From contig NZ_LT985361.1 of the NCBI RefSeq assembly GCF_900269665.1, forward strand, positions 8,724,174 to 8,788,173: a stretch of DNA of 64,000 nucleotides. Reading direction: 5' to 3'. This document shows, piece after piece, positions 43,864-52,390 of this stretch (within the stretch, counting starts at the first letter, position 1; each line of letters opens with the position of its first letter). The notes below the pieces were generated by a model. The model saw nothing but the letters and a program-made list of their open reading frames with translations, was not told the DNA's origin and did not search any database. Source of the DNA: Nocardia suismassiliense. Its GTDB lineage: Bacteria > Actinomycetota > Actinomycetes > Mycobacteriales > Mycobacteriaceae. The translations under genes and the position numbers were made by a program.

Positions 43864-45288
43864 GTGACACTTGATGCAGGTCCCGATAGCAGCGGGATCG
43901 ATGAGTTGCGAAAGCTTGCGGGTACGAAGCTGAGGCCTGCGCGGTTCACCGCGACCGGGCAGTCATTCCAGATGGGCGAGATGACCGGGATTGTCACCGC
44001 GTTACCCATCGTTGCCGTGGTCAGCCTTAACGTCGACGAGGTAATGACCCGGAGCGACTACGAACTGGAAGGGATAGAGCCCGGCAACCGGGTGATTTCC
44101 CTCGACCACGTCAAGAAGATTAAGAAGGGTCTCCGAAAGCACGCTAACAAGCTTTTGACAGGCACCTTTACGCTCGCGATCGCGAAAGAAGGTGTAGATG
44201 TCGAGTTGCTAGCGCCGATCAGCGACGGAATCGACATCGTCAAGTTCTCGGTCCTCGCTGGTCACCGGGTCGTGATCGTGGATGCCCAGCACCGCAACCT
44301 TGCGGTTCGTGAGCTGTGGGACGAGACGATGGATGCGGTTCGACAAGGTGTACTGGGAGCCGATGAGATCGCCGAGTTCCTGCGAGCATCGGCCATCCCG
44401 GTCTTGATTTTGCTGGAGGGCGACAAGGACGAGATCTCTCGAATGTTCGTCACGATGGCGAGCACGAAGCCGATCTCGCCCTCGCTGATCGCTGTTATGG
44501 ACCGCGAACAGTTCGCAAACCGGATCGGCCTGGAGGTTGCGAGGCGGTGGAAACTACTCTCCCGTGCCAATCGGCTCGCTTTTCAGAGTTCGACGGCCAC
44601 GGGCGACACTGTCTATTCCGCTGCTGCCGTGCGCGGCGCCGTGGCAAACCTCTTCATCGGTTACAAGGACCGAACGCCCGACATGAGGGAAGAGAATCTC
44701 CGCCGGCACTTCGGGGTTGTCGAGAACCCCGAGAACGAGAATCTGGAGCTGGAGGAACAGCACGCTGTAGAGCACGCTGCGGACGAGGCTCTCGACTATC
44801 TCGACTACGCGTTCGCCCGGTTGCCGGGTTGGAAAGACATCGCGTCGGGGACGGATCCGAAGGAGTTCCGCGCCCAGTTCGTTCACGGTACCCCGGCTGG
44901 GCTTTACGTCGTCGCGGGCGTGATCTGCGCCGCGCGGATGTCTAGCGGTGTCGACCCGAAGTACGTCATTGATCTCATGGCTAAGCACGTGAAATGGCGG
45001 CGCGATGCACGGGTCATTGAAGACGAGAAAACCAAGGTCCCGACTCATCCAGATTTCGAGGGGACTCTGGTCGTGACGGAGGGCGTGGTCAACGAGACCG
45101 GCGACGTGGTTGGTTGGAGAACTCGCACTGGCGGTGGTGCACGCACCAACTACGAGAAGGCAGCGCGCAGTGTGATCGATCGCCTGATCAAGGTGGATCC
45201 CGAACTGTCCGTTCTCCGATCCGACCAGGTCCAGATCGACATGGGACTCAAAGCCGGAGGTAAGCGTGGCCGGCCGCGCAAGGCATAG
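43864..45288 (+). CDS. DndB/DGQHR-domain-like protein
   Basis: 474 residues from GTG 43864 with AGGAG seven bases upstream. 'AGHRVVIVDAQHRNLAV' near residue 140 stands where DndB has its DGQHR motif (here DAQHR); 'FVTMASTKPISPSLIAVMD' also fits the family. DndB is the regulator of phosphorothioate DNA modification and related DGQHR proteins occur in other defence loci. The C-terminal end 'GGKRGRPRKA' is an AT-hook-like basic motif. Codon use is more AT-rich than the chromosome. No dndACDE genes are nearby. A zinc-ribbon ORF and a nuclease follow on the same strand. Confidence 0.72.
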   Translation: MTLDAGPDSSGIDELRKLAGTKLRPARFTATGQSFQMGEMTGIVTALPIVAVVSLNVDEVMTRSDYELEGIEPGNRVISLDHVKKIKKGLRKHANKLLTGTFTLAIAKEGVDVELLAPISDGIDIVKFSVLAGHRVVIVDAQHRNLAVRELWDETMDAVRQGVLGADEIAEFLRASAIPVLILLEGDKDEISRMFVTMASTKPISPSLIAVMDREQFANRIGLEVARRWKLLSRANRLAFQSSTATGDTVYSAAAVRGAVANLFIGYKDRTPDMREENLRRHFGVVENPENENLELEEQHAVEHAADEALDYLDYAFARLPGWKDIASGTDPKEFRAQFVHGTPAGLYVVAGVICAARMSSGVDPKYVIDLMAKHVKWRRDARVIEDEKTKVPTHPDFEGTLVVTEGVVNETGDVVGWRTRTGGGARTNYEKAARSVIDRLIKVDPELSVLRSDQVQIDMGLKAGGKRGRPRKA

Positions 45289-45311
45289 GAGAAGGAGCTA
45301 AGGAGATGCAG

Positions 45312-45473
45312 ATGGAAGAAGCCGCTCGCACTAGGCAGCGGTGGGAGGCCGCCGGTCGTCCCGCATGCGACCCGCACACCCTTGTCTCCGAGTACTACCT
45401 CGGTACGCGTACGGGCGACAAGGTCTGCACCAAGTGTGGCGGCAACTTTCTGAATGGGTCACCGGTCGGATAG
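45312..45473 (+). CDS. Tiny zinc-ribbon-like protein
   Basis: 53 residues from ATG 45312, with AAGGAG six bases upstream; ATG 45306 is also possible. One CxxC (KVCTKCGGNF) with an upstream Cys-x-x-His (CDPH) could bind one zinc. It begins 23 bp after the DGQHR gene, so it is cotranscribed. Function unknown. Confidence 0.6.
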   Translation: MEEAARTRQRWEAAGRPACDPHTLVSEYYLGTRTGDKVCTKCGGNFLNGSPVG

Positions 45474-45561
45474 GGCGACTAGAGGCTTCAACCTGCGAGC
45501 ACTTAGCGCTCCGGAATCTGTCGGTGATGGTGTGTAGATTGCGGGCATAATTTTGGGCGAG

Positions 45562-46638
45562 ATGCTCAGCGAAGTACTGACCTTGCAAGCGAACTACACG
45601 TCAAATCCTAAGAGCCCGTTGATGGCTCGCCGCAAGCAGCTAGTTGAAGTCGAGATCCGAGATGTAATCGGTTCGGTGTTGGCTCCGGTGTTCCCGAGCT
45701 GGGAAGCGGGTGGAAGCAACGGGAAGGGCAACCCTGCTGAGGTCCCGTGGACTCGCTACTATGACCCAGTCCATAGTCCGGCGCCGACCGACGGGTGGTA
45801 TGCGGTCTACCTGTTCGATGCGGCCGGAGAGTCGGTGTACCTGTCTCTGAACCAGGGCACTACGACCTGGAGTGTGGACAAGCAGGACTTCATCTTTAAG
45901 CCCAAAACCAAATTGTTGCCGCGGGTGCAGTGGGCGCGAGACATCCTGTCCGCCAGTAACGCTGGGCCGAAGACGTTTGACTCGATCAGCCTCAAGGGGC
46001 GTCAGCCGCTCGGGCGGGTCTATCAGTTCGGCAACGTACACGGCATCGAATACCGGTTGGATGCGATGCCGGCCGAGGAAGAGCTGCATGACGACTTGGT
46101 CCGTATCGGTCACATGTTGGAGCGGCTGTACGATGCCGACGCGCTCACAGCCTACATCCCTGGCGATGAGCCCCCGGAGATCGTGGACGCTGAACTGGCA
46201 TCGGCGAACGCGGCGGGCAACACGCGCAAACGCTCTAAGGGACAAGGGTTCCGGCTAACCAAGCCTGAGCAGACCGCGATTGAGCGGCATGCAGTGAATC
46301 TGGCCGCCGAGTACTTCAAGGATTTGAAGTACCAGGTCAAGGACACTGGCGCATCCAAGCCGTATGACTTGCTGGCGACTCGTGGTGAGGAGGAGGTGTA
46401 CGTCGAAGTCAAGGGCACCATGTCTCTGGGCGAGCAGATCATCTTGACGCGCAACGAGGTTGAGCACCACCAGCAGAATCCGAACAACGCTTTGGTGGTT
46501 GTCCACTCGATCCGGCTAGATCGCACTCAGCAGCCTCCGGTGGCCTCTGGCGGTGTGCGGGTGGTGACCCAGCCCTGGAAGATCGATGAATCTGGGCTGA
46601 CCGTTATCTCGTACCGGTACCAGATCCCCCCGGCCTAA
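45562..46638 (+). CDS. MrcB_N-DUF3883 fusion, putative modification-dependent nuclease
   Basis: 358 residues. Residues ~1-180 resemble the MrcB/McrB-type N-terminal domain ('MLSEVLTLQANYTSNPKS', 'GWYAVYLFDAAGESVYLSLNQG'), which reads DNA modification in related proteins. Residues ~230-330 are a DUF3883 (NO VEIN C-terminal) nuclease-like domain: 'ERHAVNLAAEYFKDLKYQV', Asp in 'KPYDLLATRG', and E-x-K in 'VYVEVKGTMS', a complete PD-(D/E)xK core. No ATPase domain. A TTG at 45553 is an alternative start. The nearest upstream genes are the zinc ribbon and DGQHR protein, forming a candidate defence cassette. Confidence 0.78.
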   Translation: MLSEVLTLQANYTSNPKSPLMARRKQLVEVEIRDVIGSVLAPVFPSWEAGGSNGKGNPAEVPWTRYYDPVHSPAPTDGWYAVYLFDAAGESVYLSLNQGTTTWSVDKQDFIFKPKTKLLPRVQWARDILSASNAGPKTFDSISLKGRQPLGRVYQFGNVHGIEYRLDAMPAEEELHDDLVRIGHMLERLYDADALTAYIPGDEPPEIVDAELASANAAGNTRKRSKGQGFRLTKPEQTAIERHAVNLAAEYFKDLKYQVKDTGASKPYDLLATRGEEEVYVEVKGTMSLGEQIILTRNEVEHHQQNPNNALVVVHSIRLDRTQQPPVASGGVRVVTQPWKIDESGLTVISYRYQIPPA

Positions 46639-46894
46639 GGCAGGCCCTTCCTCGCAACACTCCGCTGACTGTTGTCCTTCTTCCGGCAGTTGGTGCGGGA
46701 TAGCTATCCGCCGCCTACTACTCCCCCTGCTTCCTCATACTTGCCATCCCTGAAGCGAGAGAGGGCGTGTCAAGGATGGCGAAGCCACCGCGTAGCGGAC
46801 ACCGTAGGTGGTCCTTGACTCGTCCGAGTGAGGTCGGATACTTCGGCAATGAGGAGGCGGGGGCCTGTGAGGATGCACCCGCTAGTATTCGAAC

Positions 46895-47248
46895 ATGGGT
46901 TCGAGTCGTGGGCCGCAGCGTACGGAGGGTACGGAACCGGAGTTGGCGTACCCGAATGCGACGGGTCACTACTACCGGACGGCGGTGGAGCATCCGAAGC
47001 CGGTGTGGGTTCGGTTGGATGCCATCGTGATTCGTGATCCTGGAACGCCGAAGCACACGAATGGCTCGGGGGTGATCATGGAGGGTGAGCGTCCGGGGGT
47101 ACTGACGCATTGGGTGCCGACGGTGGCGGGAGATTGGATGGGTCGGGTGACGTTCAGCGTGCAGTACGCCGATGGCCGGCCGGATCTTCGCGTGGCTGAT
47201 CAGCTGGTTCCGGCGTATGCCCTTCGCCCGCGAACCGAGGAGAGGTGA
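46895..47248 (+). CDS. Hypothetical protein of the element
   Basis: 117 residues. Beta-rich: 'HPKPVWVRLDAIVIRDPGTP', 'VTFSVQYADGRPDLRVADQLVPAYALRP'. The last segment looks like a small SH3-like barrel. No strong ribosome site. I recognise no family. The 256 bp before it (46639-46894) show nothing clear. Confidence 0.62.
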   Translation: MGSSRGPQRTEGTEPELAYPNATGHYYRTAVEHPKPVWVRLDAIVIRDPGTPKHTNGSGVIMEGERPGVLTHWVPTVAGDWMGRVTFSVQYADGRPDLRVADQLVPAYALRPRTEER

Positions 47249-47826
47249 TCGGTCCGCCTTCCCCACCGCGGCTTTCGTCCCGTACTTGCCTGCGCCGGTC
47301 CGGGACCACAGCCAGTCACCCCGTACGGCGCCGGTCGATTAGAGATCGGCTGCGGAGGCAGCGTCGGGTACGGCTCACGTCGTGCCCACACCTATTCGGA
47401 TATGCCCAAAGCGACCCAGAGTGTCCTGGAGTGGCAGTTGTGAACGCAAGCGCGGTTACCGACGTGCCGACGCGCCCGCCTGCCGCAGCTTGCGGAGGCC
47501 GGCGGGCGCGCGGCGCGGCGCGGCGGTAGCCGCGCGGGCGGCGCGCAGCGCCGCTCTTGATCCTCAATGGCGGAATTCGGCAACAACCGTCGTAGTTGTC
47601 GTGTCGTAGTTGTCGCGCGAACGGTGGATGCCGTGACTAGTAGCGGGCCGACTCGGCATGAGCCGACCCGTAGCGGGCCGACTCGTAGTGGTCATCCGAT
47701 GGCTTTCGCCGGAATCGACTGCGTTCCAACAGTTCCGGCCGGATAGCTGACGTAGGGTGGTGCCACCTCTTCCCGAGGGGCGATGGACATGGTCCACACA
47801 TCGCGCCCAGGGAGGAGGTGGTGGGT
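47249..47826. other. Non-coding region with hairpin and direct repeats
   Basis: 578 bp. A 40-nt extended hairpin at 47471-47510 has outer arms CGCGCCCGCC/GGCGGGCGCG and an inner CCGCA-gct-TGCGG. Downstream are GTCGTAGTTGTC twice (about 47590 and 47604) and TAGCGGGCCGACTCG twice (47641 and 47671, 30 bp apart). Such structure in a mobile element suggests a replication or transfer site, but no known oriT or clt sequence is recognised. Confidence 0.5.
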
Positions 47827-47943
47827 TTGGCGAAACATCGCCGGAAAAAGCAAGAGGCTCCGGTCGACTACGGCATCATCCTGATAGTTGCCGCCGTGGT
47901 CGCCGGAGCGCTCGTGCTGGTCCGCTGGAAGCGGGCTAATTAA
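47827..47943 (+). CDS. Small basic single-pass membrane protein
   Basis: 38 residues from TTG 47827 (GGAGG eight bases upstream; GTG 47821 is closer than usual). Basic start LAKHRRKKQEAP, then one helix 'YGIILIVAAVVAGALVLVRW'. Found only by reading the frame by eye. Function unknown. Confidence 0.55.
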   Translation: MAKHRRKKQEAPVDYGIILIVAAVVAGALVLVRWKRAN

Positions 47944-48258
47944 CCCACAGGTGGGGCGTCGCTCACAACGGCGTCCCACCACCCAGCATCACTCGCGTGA
48001 CATGTACAAATGTACACACCGTACGCACCGTACGCACTTGATCCCGGCTGGTCGAACGCCGGATATGCGGCAGAAGCGGATGCTTGCGGTTGCACTACGG
48101 CGTCAGCGCCACCGGTGGATTGCCGGGTAGTTGGTGTTGATCGAGTTCGGTGGCGGTAGCCCAGTTCCACCATAGTTCTGCGGTTGGTGAGAGGCGGAGT
48201 TCACCGTCGAGCATTGTGCCCAGGGGGCAGCTCAGTGCGTTGTGCGGGACGCTCCCTG
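47944..48258. other. Intergenic region with short tandem repeats
   Basis: 315 bp. At 48003-48040 there is TGTACA-AA-TGTACA followed by CACCGTACG twice in tandem. Read on the minus strand this is three 9-bp units GTGCGTACG, GTGCGTACG, GTGTGTACA. The TGCGTAC core is shared with the putative arm sites. No gene is convincing. Confidence 0.45.
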
Positions 48259-48969
48259 TCAGTCCAGCTCCCACTGGTCGACTTCCCGCACTTGAATCGC
48301 GGTGTGCGCGTCGCCTCGTTCGATTCGTCCATCGGAATGTTGGCGCCACGCCAGGCCGGCGGCGTCGGTGTACTGCACCTCGAACGTCACCGACTTTGTG
48401 TCGTCCGCGTACACCCTTACGTCGGTGAACCATGCCCCGTTCTCCGTGAGATGCGGGTGGAGAAGGTTCTTGTTCGGCAATGTTTCCAATACTTGACCGG
48501 TGCTCGATGGGGACTGCGGCATTACGCGCCCAGGTTCGCCTTTGTAAACGCGGTCGACAAAAGGAACGGACACGTCGAAAAACCGCTCCCGGGAACGGTT
48601 CTCGATCCTAAACTCCTTGATGACATCGGGAACCAAGAAGCTGTCGGCGTGATAGATGGTCAGCAACCGAGCTTGCGCCATCGCATCCGATTCCCGCACC
48701 TCAGCGGCAGCGAGACGGTCGGCGCGGGCTTGTGCGCTGGACACCATGATGCCGTACGCCGCGATCAAAAAAGCTGCGGCAGTGGCAATCCCAGCCGCCC
48801 ACGTCCCCCACGCCGAGAACCACCCCACAGTGATGTCCCGCGGTGAACAGATCATCTTCAAGATTGTTACCACCACGAACGCGACCAGGAACCCGCAAAC
48901 CACCCACCAGCAGCCGGCCCATACCTTCTTGAACGCAATCTCTGCACCCGAGGTCGCTGTGTTGTCCAC
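48259..48969 (-). CDS. Two-helix membrane protein of the element
   Basis: 236 residues from GTG 48969; a TTG at 49074 lengthens it but lacks a ribosome site. Two close transmembrane helices ('WWVVCGFLVAFVVVTILKM', 'AAGIATAAAFLIAAYGIMV') then a ~150-residue soluble domain with 'VTFEVQYTDAAGLAWRQHSDGRIERG'. The final strand resembles that of the 46895 protein. It faces the methyltransferase gene. An exclusion or envelope role is possible but unsupported. Confidence 0.62.
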   Translation of the reverse strand: MDNTATSGAEIAFKKVWAGCWWVVCGFLVAFVVVTILKMICSPRDITVGWFSAWGTWAAGIATAAAFLIAAYGIMVSSAQARADRLAAAEVRESDAMAQARLLTIYHADSFLVPDVIKEFRIENRSRERFFDVSVPFVDRVYKGEPGRVMPQSPSSTGQVLETLPNKNLLHPHLTENGAWFTDVRVYADDTKSVTFEVQYTDAAGLAWRQHSDGRIERGDAHTAIQVREVDQWELD

Positions 48970-49197
48970 AAACCCAAGGCTCTCACCTGTCGATCCCTGT
49001 GGTCGTGAGGCGCGGGAGCGTGTCGAACCAGGCTCAGTGCGTTGTGGGTCGCCTAACGCGCGCTCTTCGGGCAATACCGGACGTTCTGAGTGCGTCAGTT
49101 CACCTGACTGGCCGCCGGTAAGACCCGCTTATCGGCGGTTGCCCGAAGATCGACAACTAGGCCCTGAACAACCTGTGCGCCAGGGAGAATTGTCTCC

Positions 49198-50037
49198 ATG
49201 ACTGGGCTCACGCTGACGACCGAGCGACGCACGGAACTGGCGGCACTGCTGGAGGATGAGCAGCGGCTCCGGCTGGAGTATCCGAAGGTGGCGGAGTACC
49301 TCGACACGGCTCCGATGCTGCCGGGGACCGACGACGCCGCGGCGGACGCCGCATTCGATCTCAGACTTGTGCACTACATGACCGGTGGGGTGTCCGAGTC
49401 GGAAAATCCATACTGGGACATCGTGGCGCCATCTGTTGGCGTCGATGATGGGCGTCGGGTTATCAACGGCGGCAGGCGAAACGGCAGTGCGCGGCTAGCG
49501 TTCGCTCAAACAATTCTCCAGGCGGCGTACGCCTATGCGGTGCCGTCGCCGGAGTCGATTGAGTGGATGGCACGGTTCAGCAGAGGGCGAAGAGTGCTGG
49601 AGCTGGGCGCTGGGCGTGGGTACTGGGCCGGGCAACTCGCCGCCCACGGCGTAGATGTCGCCGCGTTCGATGTGGAGCCACCGAACAGCACTGTGAACGT
49701 TTCGTTCCCGCAGGCCGCGGGTCAACTGGACGTGTGGCACACAGTCGGCGGTTTGGACGAGTTCGACGCCGAGCTCAACGCAGACTGCGTGCTGTTTCTG
49801 TGCTGGCCTCCGGGATGGGGAGACCCGATGGCATCGCGAGCCTTGGATGCGTTCGAGGCGCAGGGAGGCCGGCGGTTGATCTACATCGGGGAGCCGAAGG
49901 GCGGCAAGACCGGCGACGATGCGTTCTTCGACCGGGTCTCCGAACAGTGGTCATTGGAATCTGCTGACGCCCAACATGTCTCGTGGTGGAATCTGGCCGA
50001 TGTAGCGCAAGGCTGGGTGCGTTCCGCGGATAGGTAG
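49198..50037 (+). CDS. SAM-dependent methyltransferase (class I)
   Basis: 279 residues. 'RRVLELGAGRGYWAGQLAAHGVDVAAFDVEPP' is SAM motif I and the acidic end of strand 2. 'CVLFLCWPPGWGDPM' is motif IV with a CWPP rather than the DPPY/NPPY of DNA amino-methyltransferases. The N-terminal ~110 residues are helical. Target unknown; it lies next to the element's repressor. Confidence 0.8.
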   Translation: MTGLTLTTERRTELAALLEDEQRLRLEYPKVAEYLDTAPMLPGTDDAAADAAFDLRLVHYMTGGVSESENPYWDIVAPSVGVDDGRRVINGGRRNGSARLAFAQTILQAAYAYAVPSPESIEWMARFSRGRRVLELGAGRGYWAGQLAAHGVDVAAFDVEPPNSTVNVSFPQAAGQLDVWHTVGGLDEFDAELNADCVLFLCWPPGWGDPMASRALDAFEAQGGRRLIYIGEPKGGKTGDDAFFDRVSEQWSLESADAQHVSWWNLADVAQGWVRSADR

Positions 50038-50045
50038 ACACGAAA

Positions 50046-50074
50046 ATGCCCGGCCGAAACGAGCGACCGGGCAT
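50046..50074. terminator. Bidirectional hairpin between methyltransferase and repressor
   Basis: ATGCCCGG/CCGGGCAT arms, 13-nt loop, between convergent genes; GAAAA precedes it, giving a T-run for leftward transcripts. Confidence 0.7.
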
Positions 50075-50092
50075 CGAGGGCCGTACCTCCGC

Positions 50093-50773
50093 TCAGGGCT
50101 GAGGATCGAGCGCCATTCTGAAGACAAAGGAGTCGTAGCGGTCCTTGGGGTACGACACGTCGGCGACCATCAGGACGCGGTCATCCGTCGTGAGGAATCG
50201 TTGGTGGACGGTCTTGACGAAGTCCCCTGGTGCGACGGCAAGCCATTCGGCGTGGGCTGGGACTGGTGGTCGGTCGGCCATGGTCTCTTCGAGGATGTTG
50301 GCGGCGGCGACGTCTGTGCCTGGCGGCTGGTAGCTGTCTGAGATCGAGATTGGTCGACCACTTTCGGACGCCTTGGTGACCACGTGGGTCACCTCGCTCC
50401 CCAGGGAAACGCCGAGCAAAGCCGCCAGCTCGTCATCAGCACGTATCGATGCCGTCTGCCGCTCGATCTGGACATCGTCGGCACCGGCTGCCGACTCGTT
50501 TCCGAAAGTCACCTCGGGGTCTTCCATCTGACGTTCCGGCGAAACGCGCACGAGCGTTGGGCGAGAAGCGACGAACGTGCCGCGTCGTTCGACCGTGTAC
50601 ACGAGCCCCTGCCGCAACAGGAGGTCGACCACTTTGCGGATGACGATCTCGGAAACGCCGTGCTGCTTGGCGAGTTCGGAGTAACTCCTTAGCTGAGTTC
50701 CTGCTGGTAGCGCGCCGCTGCGGATATCCCGGGCGATCTCTCCCGCGATGGAAACATACGCAGGCTCAGCCAT
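50093..50773 (-). CDS. GntR/HutC family repressor (KorSA-like)
   Basis: 226 residues from ATG 50773 with ribosome site AAAGGACG. N-terminal GntR winged helix 'YVSIAGEIARDIRSGALPAG' and 'LAKQHGVSEIVIRKVVDLLL', then a UTRA ligand domain ('EVTHVVTKASESGRPISISDSYQP'). In pSAM2 the GntR protein KorSA represses pra and itself. The five-copy palindrome between this gene and the Pra-like gene fits that role exactly. Confidence 0.85.
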   Translation of the reverse strand: MAEPAYVSIAGEIARDIRSGALPAGTQLRSYSELAKQHGVSEIVIRKVVDLLLRQGLVYTVERRGTFVASRPTLVRVSPERQMEDPEVTFGNESAAGADDVQIERQTASIRADDELAALLGVSLGSEVTHVVTKASESGRPISISDSYQPPGTDVAAANILEETMADRPPVPAHAEWLAVAPGDFVKTVHQRFLTTDDRVLMVADVSYPKDRYDSFVFRMALDPQP

Positions 50774-50817
50774 AGGTGCGTCCTTTCGAGTCACTAGCTC
50801 GTTCCTGACAATCATGT

Positions 50818-50941
50818 TCAGTATACGCAGCTGCGTATACGCAAATCTTCAAAGTACGCGGTGGCAGGCCGCGAGCCGTCAAGCCCTCTAGCAATCTGCG
50901 TATACGCAAGCCTTGTGCGTATACGCAGCTGCGTATACGCT
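50818..50941. promoter_or_regulatory. KorSA-like operator array
   Basis: Three full copies of the perfect palindrome TGCGTATACGCA (50832, 50897, 50916), one with a single end change (50930) and one half-degenerate copy (50818). They form two pairs with 14-bp centre spacing: the first serves the leftward repressor gene, the second the rightward pra operon. Confidence 0.85.
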
Positions 50942-51000
50942 GTTGTGTATGCACAGACTGGCAATCGCCAGCTGGGTCAATCGACAGCAGGAGAAGCGCA

Positions 51001-51465
51001 ATGGCGATCAAGAGGGGCTATCAGTTCCAGATCCCGTTCAAGGTGGCGTTCCCGCAGGGCTTGGTCCTGTTGGGGGAGATCACGCGGATGACGAAGTACA
51101 ACCCGAACCCGAACGCCGCGCCGGAAGGCATGTTCGATCTGGATCGGGAGGGGCAGGGCACGGGTTTGCCGTTGTGGAAGGCCACGGTCACCGATCCGCA
51201 TGAGGACAAGGCCAAGCGCGCGAGTTTCGAGGTCATCTTCATCGCGGACGTTCAGCCGATCCCGGTGAACGAGGAGATCGTGCCCGGTACCGGGATGCGG
51301 ATGATCGAGCTCGAAGGGCTTACCGCGGAGCCGAAGGTGATGGGTCAGGGCGAGTTCAAGTACCTCGGCTTCACCTACCGGGCCACCGGCATCGTCGGCG
51401 ACAACTCCGGGGCGAAGGTCCCGCCGGCCGATCCGGGTGCCTCGCGTCCTTCCAAGGCTGCGTAG
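51001..51465 (+). CDS. Pra-like activator of replication, integration and excision
   Basis: 154 residues, ribosome site AGGAGAAG. 'MAIKRGYQFQIPFKVAFPQG' and 'HEDKAKRASFEVIFIADVQPIP' match what I recall of the Pra family; in pSAM2 Pra turns on the rep-xis-int operon and is held off by KorSA. The C-terminal tail is Pro/Ala rich. It is first in the large rightward operon. Confidence 0.65.
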   Translation: MAIKRGYQFQIPFKVAFPQGLVLLGEITRMTKYNPNPNAAPEGMFDLDREGQGTGLPLWKATVTDPHEDKAKRASFEVIFIADVQPIPVNEEIVPGTGMRMIELEGLTAEPKVMGQGEFKYLGFTYRATGIVGDNSGAKVPPADPGASRPSKAA

Positions 51466-51467
51466 TC

Positions 51468-51755
51468 ATGACCGACGATCGGACTCCCGAAGAGCACATG
51501 GCCGATGTCGCGTCGGCCACCCTCGATCGGCTGGATCGGATCTGCCTGGAGTTGGAGTTGCTGGCAAGCCAGTTGGGGATGCTGGGCGGTTTCGCGCTCG
51601 AACATCCCGACCTGGGAGTAGACGGCAACTACCTGCTCGGGGCCAGTGACGGTGCGGTGAGGATGCTGCTGCGAGACACCCCGGAGGAAGTCCGGACGCT
51701 GGCGTCGCGGTTGCCGCTTCGTGGTCTCGAATTCGGTTGCGAGACAACGCAATGA
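51468..51755 (+). CDS. Hypothetical helical protein
   Basis: 95 residues, 2 bp after the Pra-like gene and overlapping the next start by 4 bp. 'SATLDRLDRICLELELLASQLGMLGGFALEHP' is helical and acidic. No family recognised; small proteins of this type are usual in such elements. Confidence 0.7.
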   Translation: MTDDRTPEEHMADVASATLDRLDRICLELELLASQLGMLGGFALEHPDLGVDGNYLLGASDGAVRMLLRDTPEEVRTLASRLPLRGLEFGCETTQ

Positions 51756-52375
51756 GTACAGGTCGAGCGGCCGCGGTGAGCATGCACCTGACTCGGGGTT
51801 TCGCCGTGGTCACTATCGTCGGTGTCGGCGCTGCCGCGTTCCGGTTGTCCTTCGCCACGTTGAAAGACCTCGCCGTTATCGCGCATGTCCCGGCTGATCA
51901 GGCGTGGCTGCTGCCGGTGGTCATCGACGGCACGATCCTGCTGGCGACATTGGGCACGTTGGTGCTGGCCAACAGTCCCGATCGCCGGTACTTCGTGCGG
52001 CTACTGATCATCGGCGCGGTCGTGTCCATCGTGGGCAACTGCCTGCACGCGGTCGTGTCCGGGCTGGTGCTGCCGGTGTGGGCCTCAGCGGTCCTGGCGG
52101 CCGTGGTCGCGGCTATCGCCCCGGTCTCGCTGCTCGCCGACACTCACGGCCTGGCCGTCCTTCTGCGTGCGGCACAACACAATTCGACCCCTGCCCCTGC
52201 CCCGGTCCCACTGGCCGATGAGGTGGCCGACCAACCAGCGGAAACCCCCGCGCCTGCTCCCGAACCGGAGCCGGTCCCGTCGGTGGTTCCGCGTCCCCGC
52301 CCGGCCGTGGTGCCGGTGCGTTCGATTCGTCCCGTGCGGCCGGTGCAAGAAGCCCTGCCGATCACGGTTTCCTGA
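51752..52375 (+). CDS. DUF2637 (SpdB-like) membrane protein
   Basis: 207 residues. Four transmembrane helices ('FAVVTIVGVGAAAFRLSFATL', 'AWLLPVVIDGTILLATLGTLV' and two more) followed by a Pro-rich cytosolic tail of ~65 residues. DUF2637 proteins are linked to plasmid spread between mycelial compartments in Streptomyces. Its ATG overlaps the previous stop. Confidence 0.82.
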   Translation: MSTGRAAAVSMHLTRGFAVVTIVGVGAAAFRLSFATLKDLAVIAHVPADQAWLLPVVIDGTILLATLGTLVLANSPDRRYFVRLLIIGAVVSIVGNCLHAVVSGLVLPVWASAVLAAVVAAIAPVSLLADTHGLAVLLRAAQHNSTPAPAPVPLADEVADQPAETPAPAPEPEPVPSVVPRPRPAVVPVRSIRPVRPVQEALPITVS

Positions 52376-52390
52376 CCAGGAGTCCCTGAC

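Noticed and set aside
47245..47609. Overlapping open frames in the GC-rich hairpin region of the element
   Set aside because: They translate to Arg/Ala/Pro-rich low-complexity sequence in all frames; structure of the DNA explains them better.
49198..50037. DNA methyltransferase partner of the DUF3883 nuclease (a restriction-modification pair)
   Set aside because: Motif IV is CWPP, not DPPY/NPPY or a cytosine-methylase PC motif, and the gene is 2.5 kb away beside the repressor.
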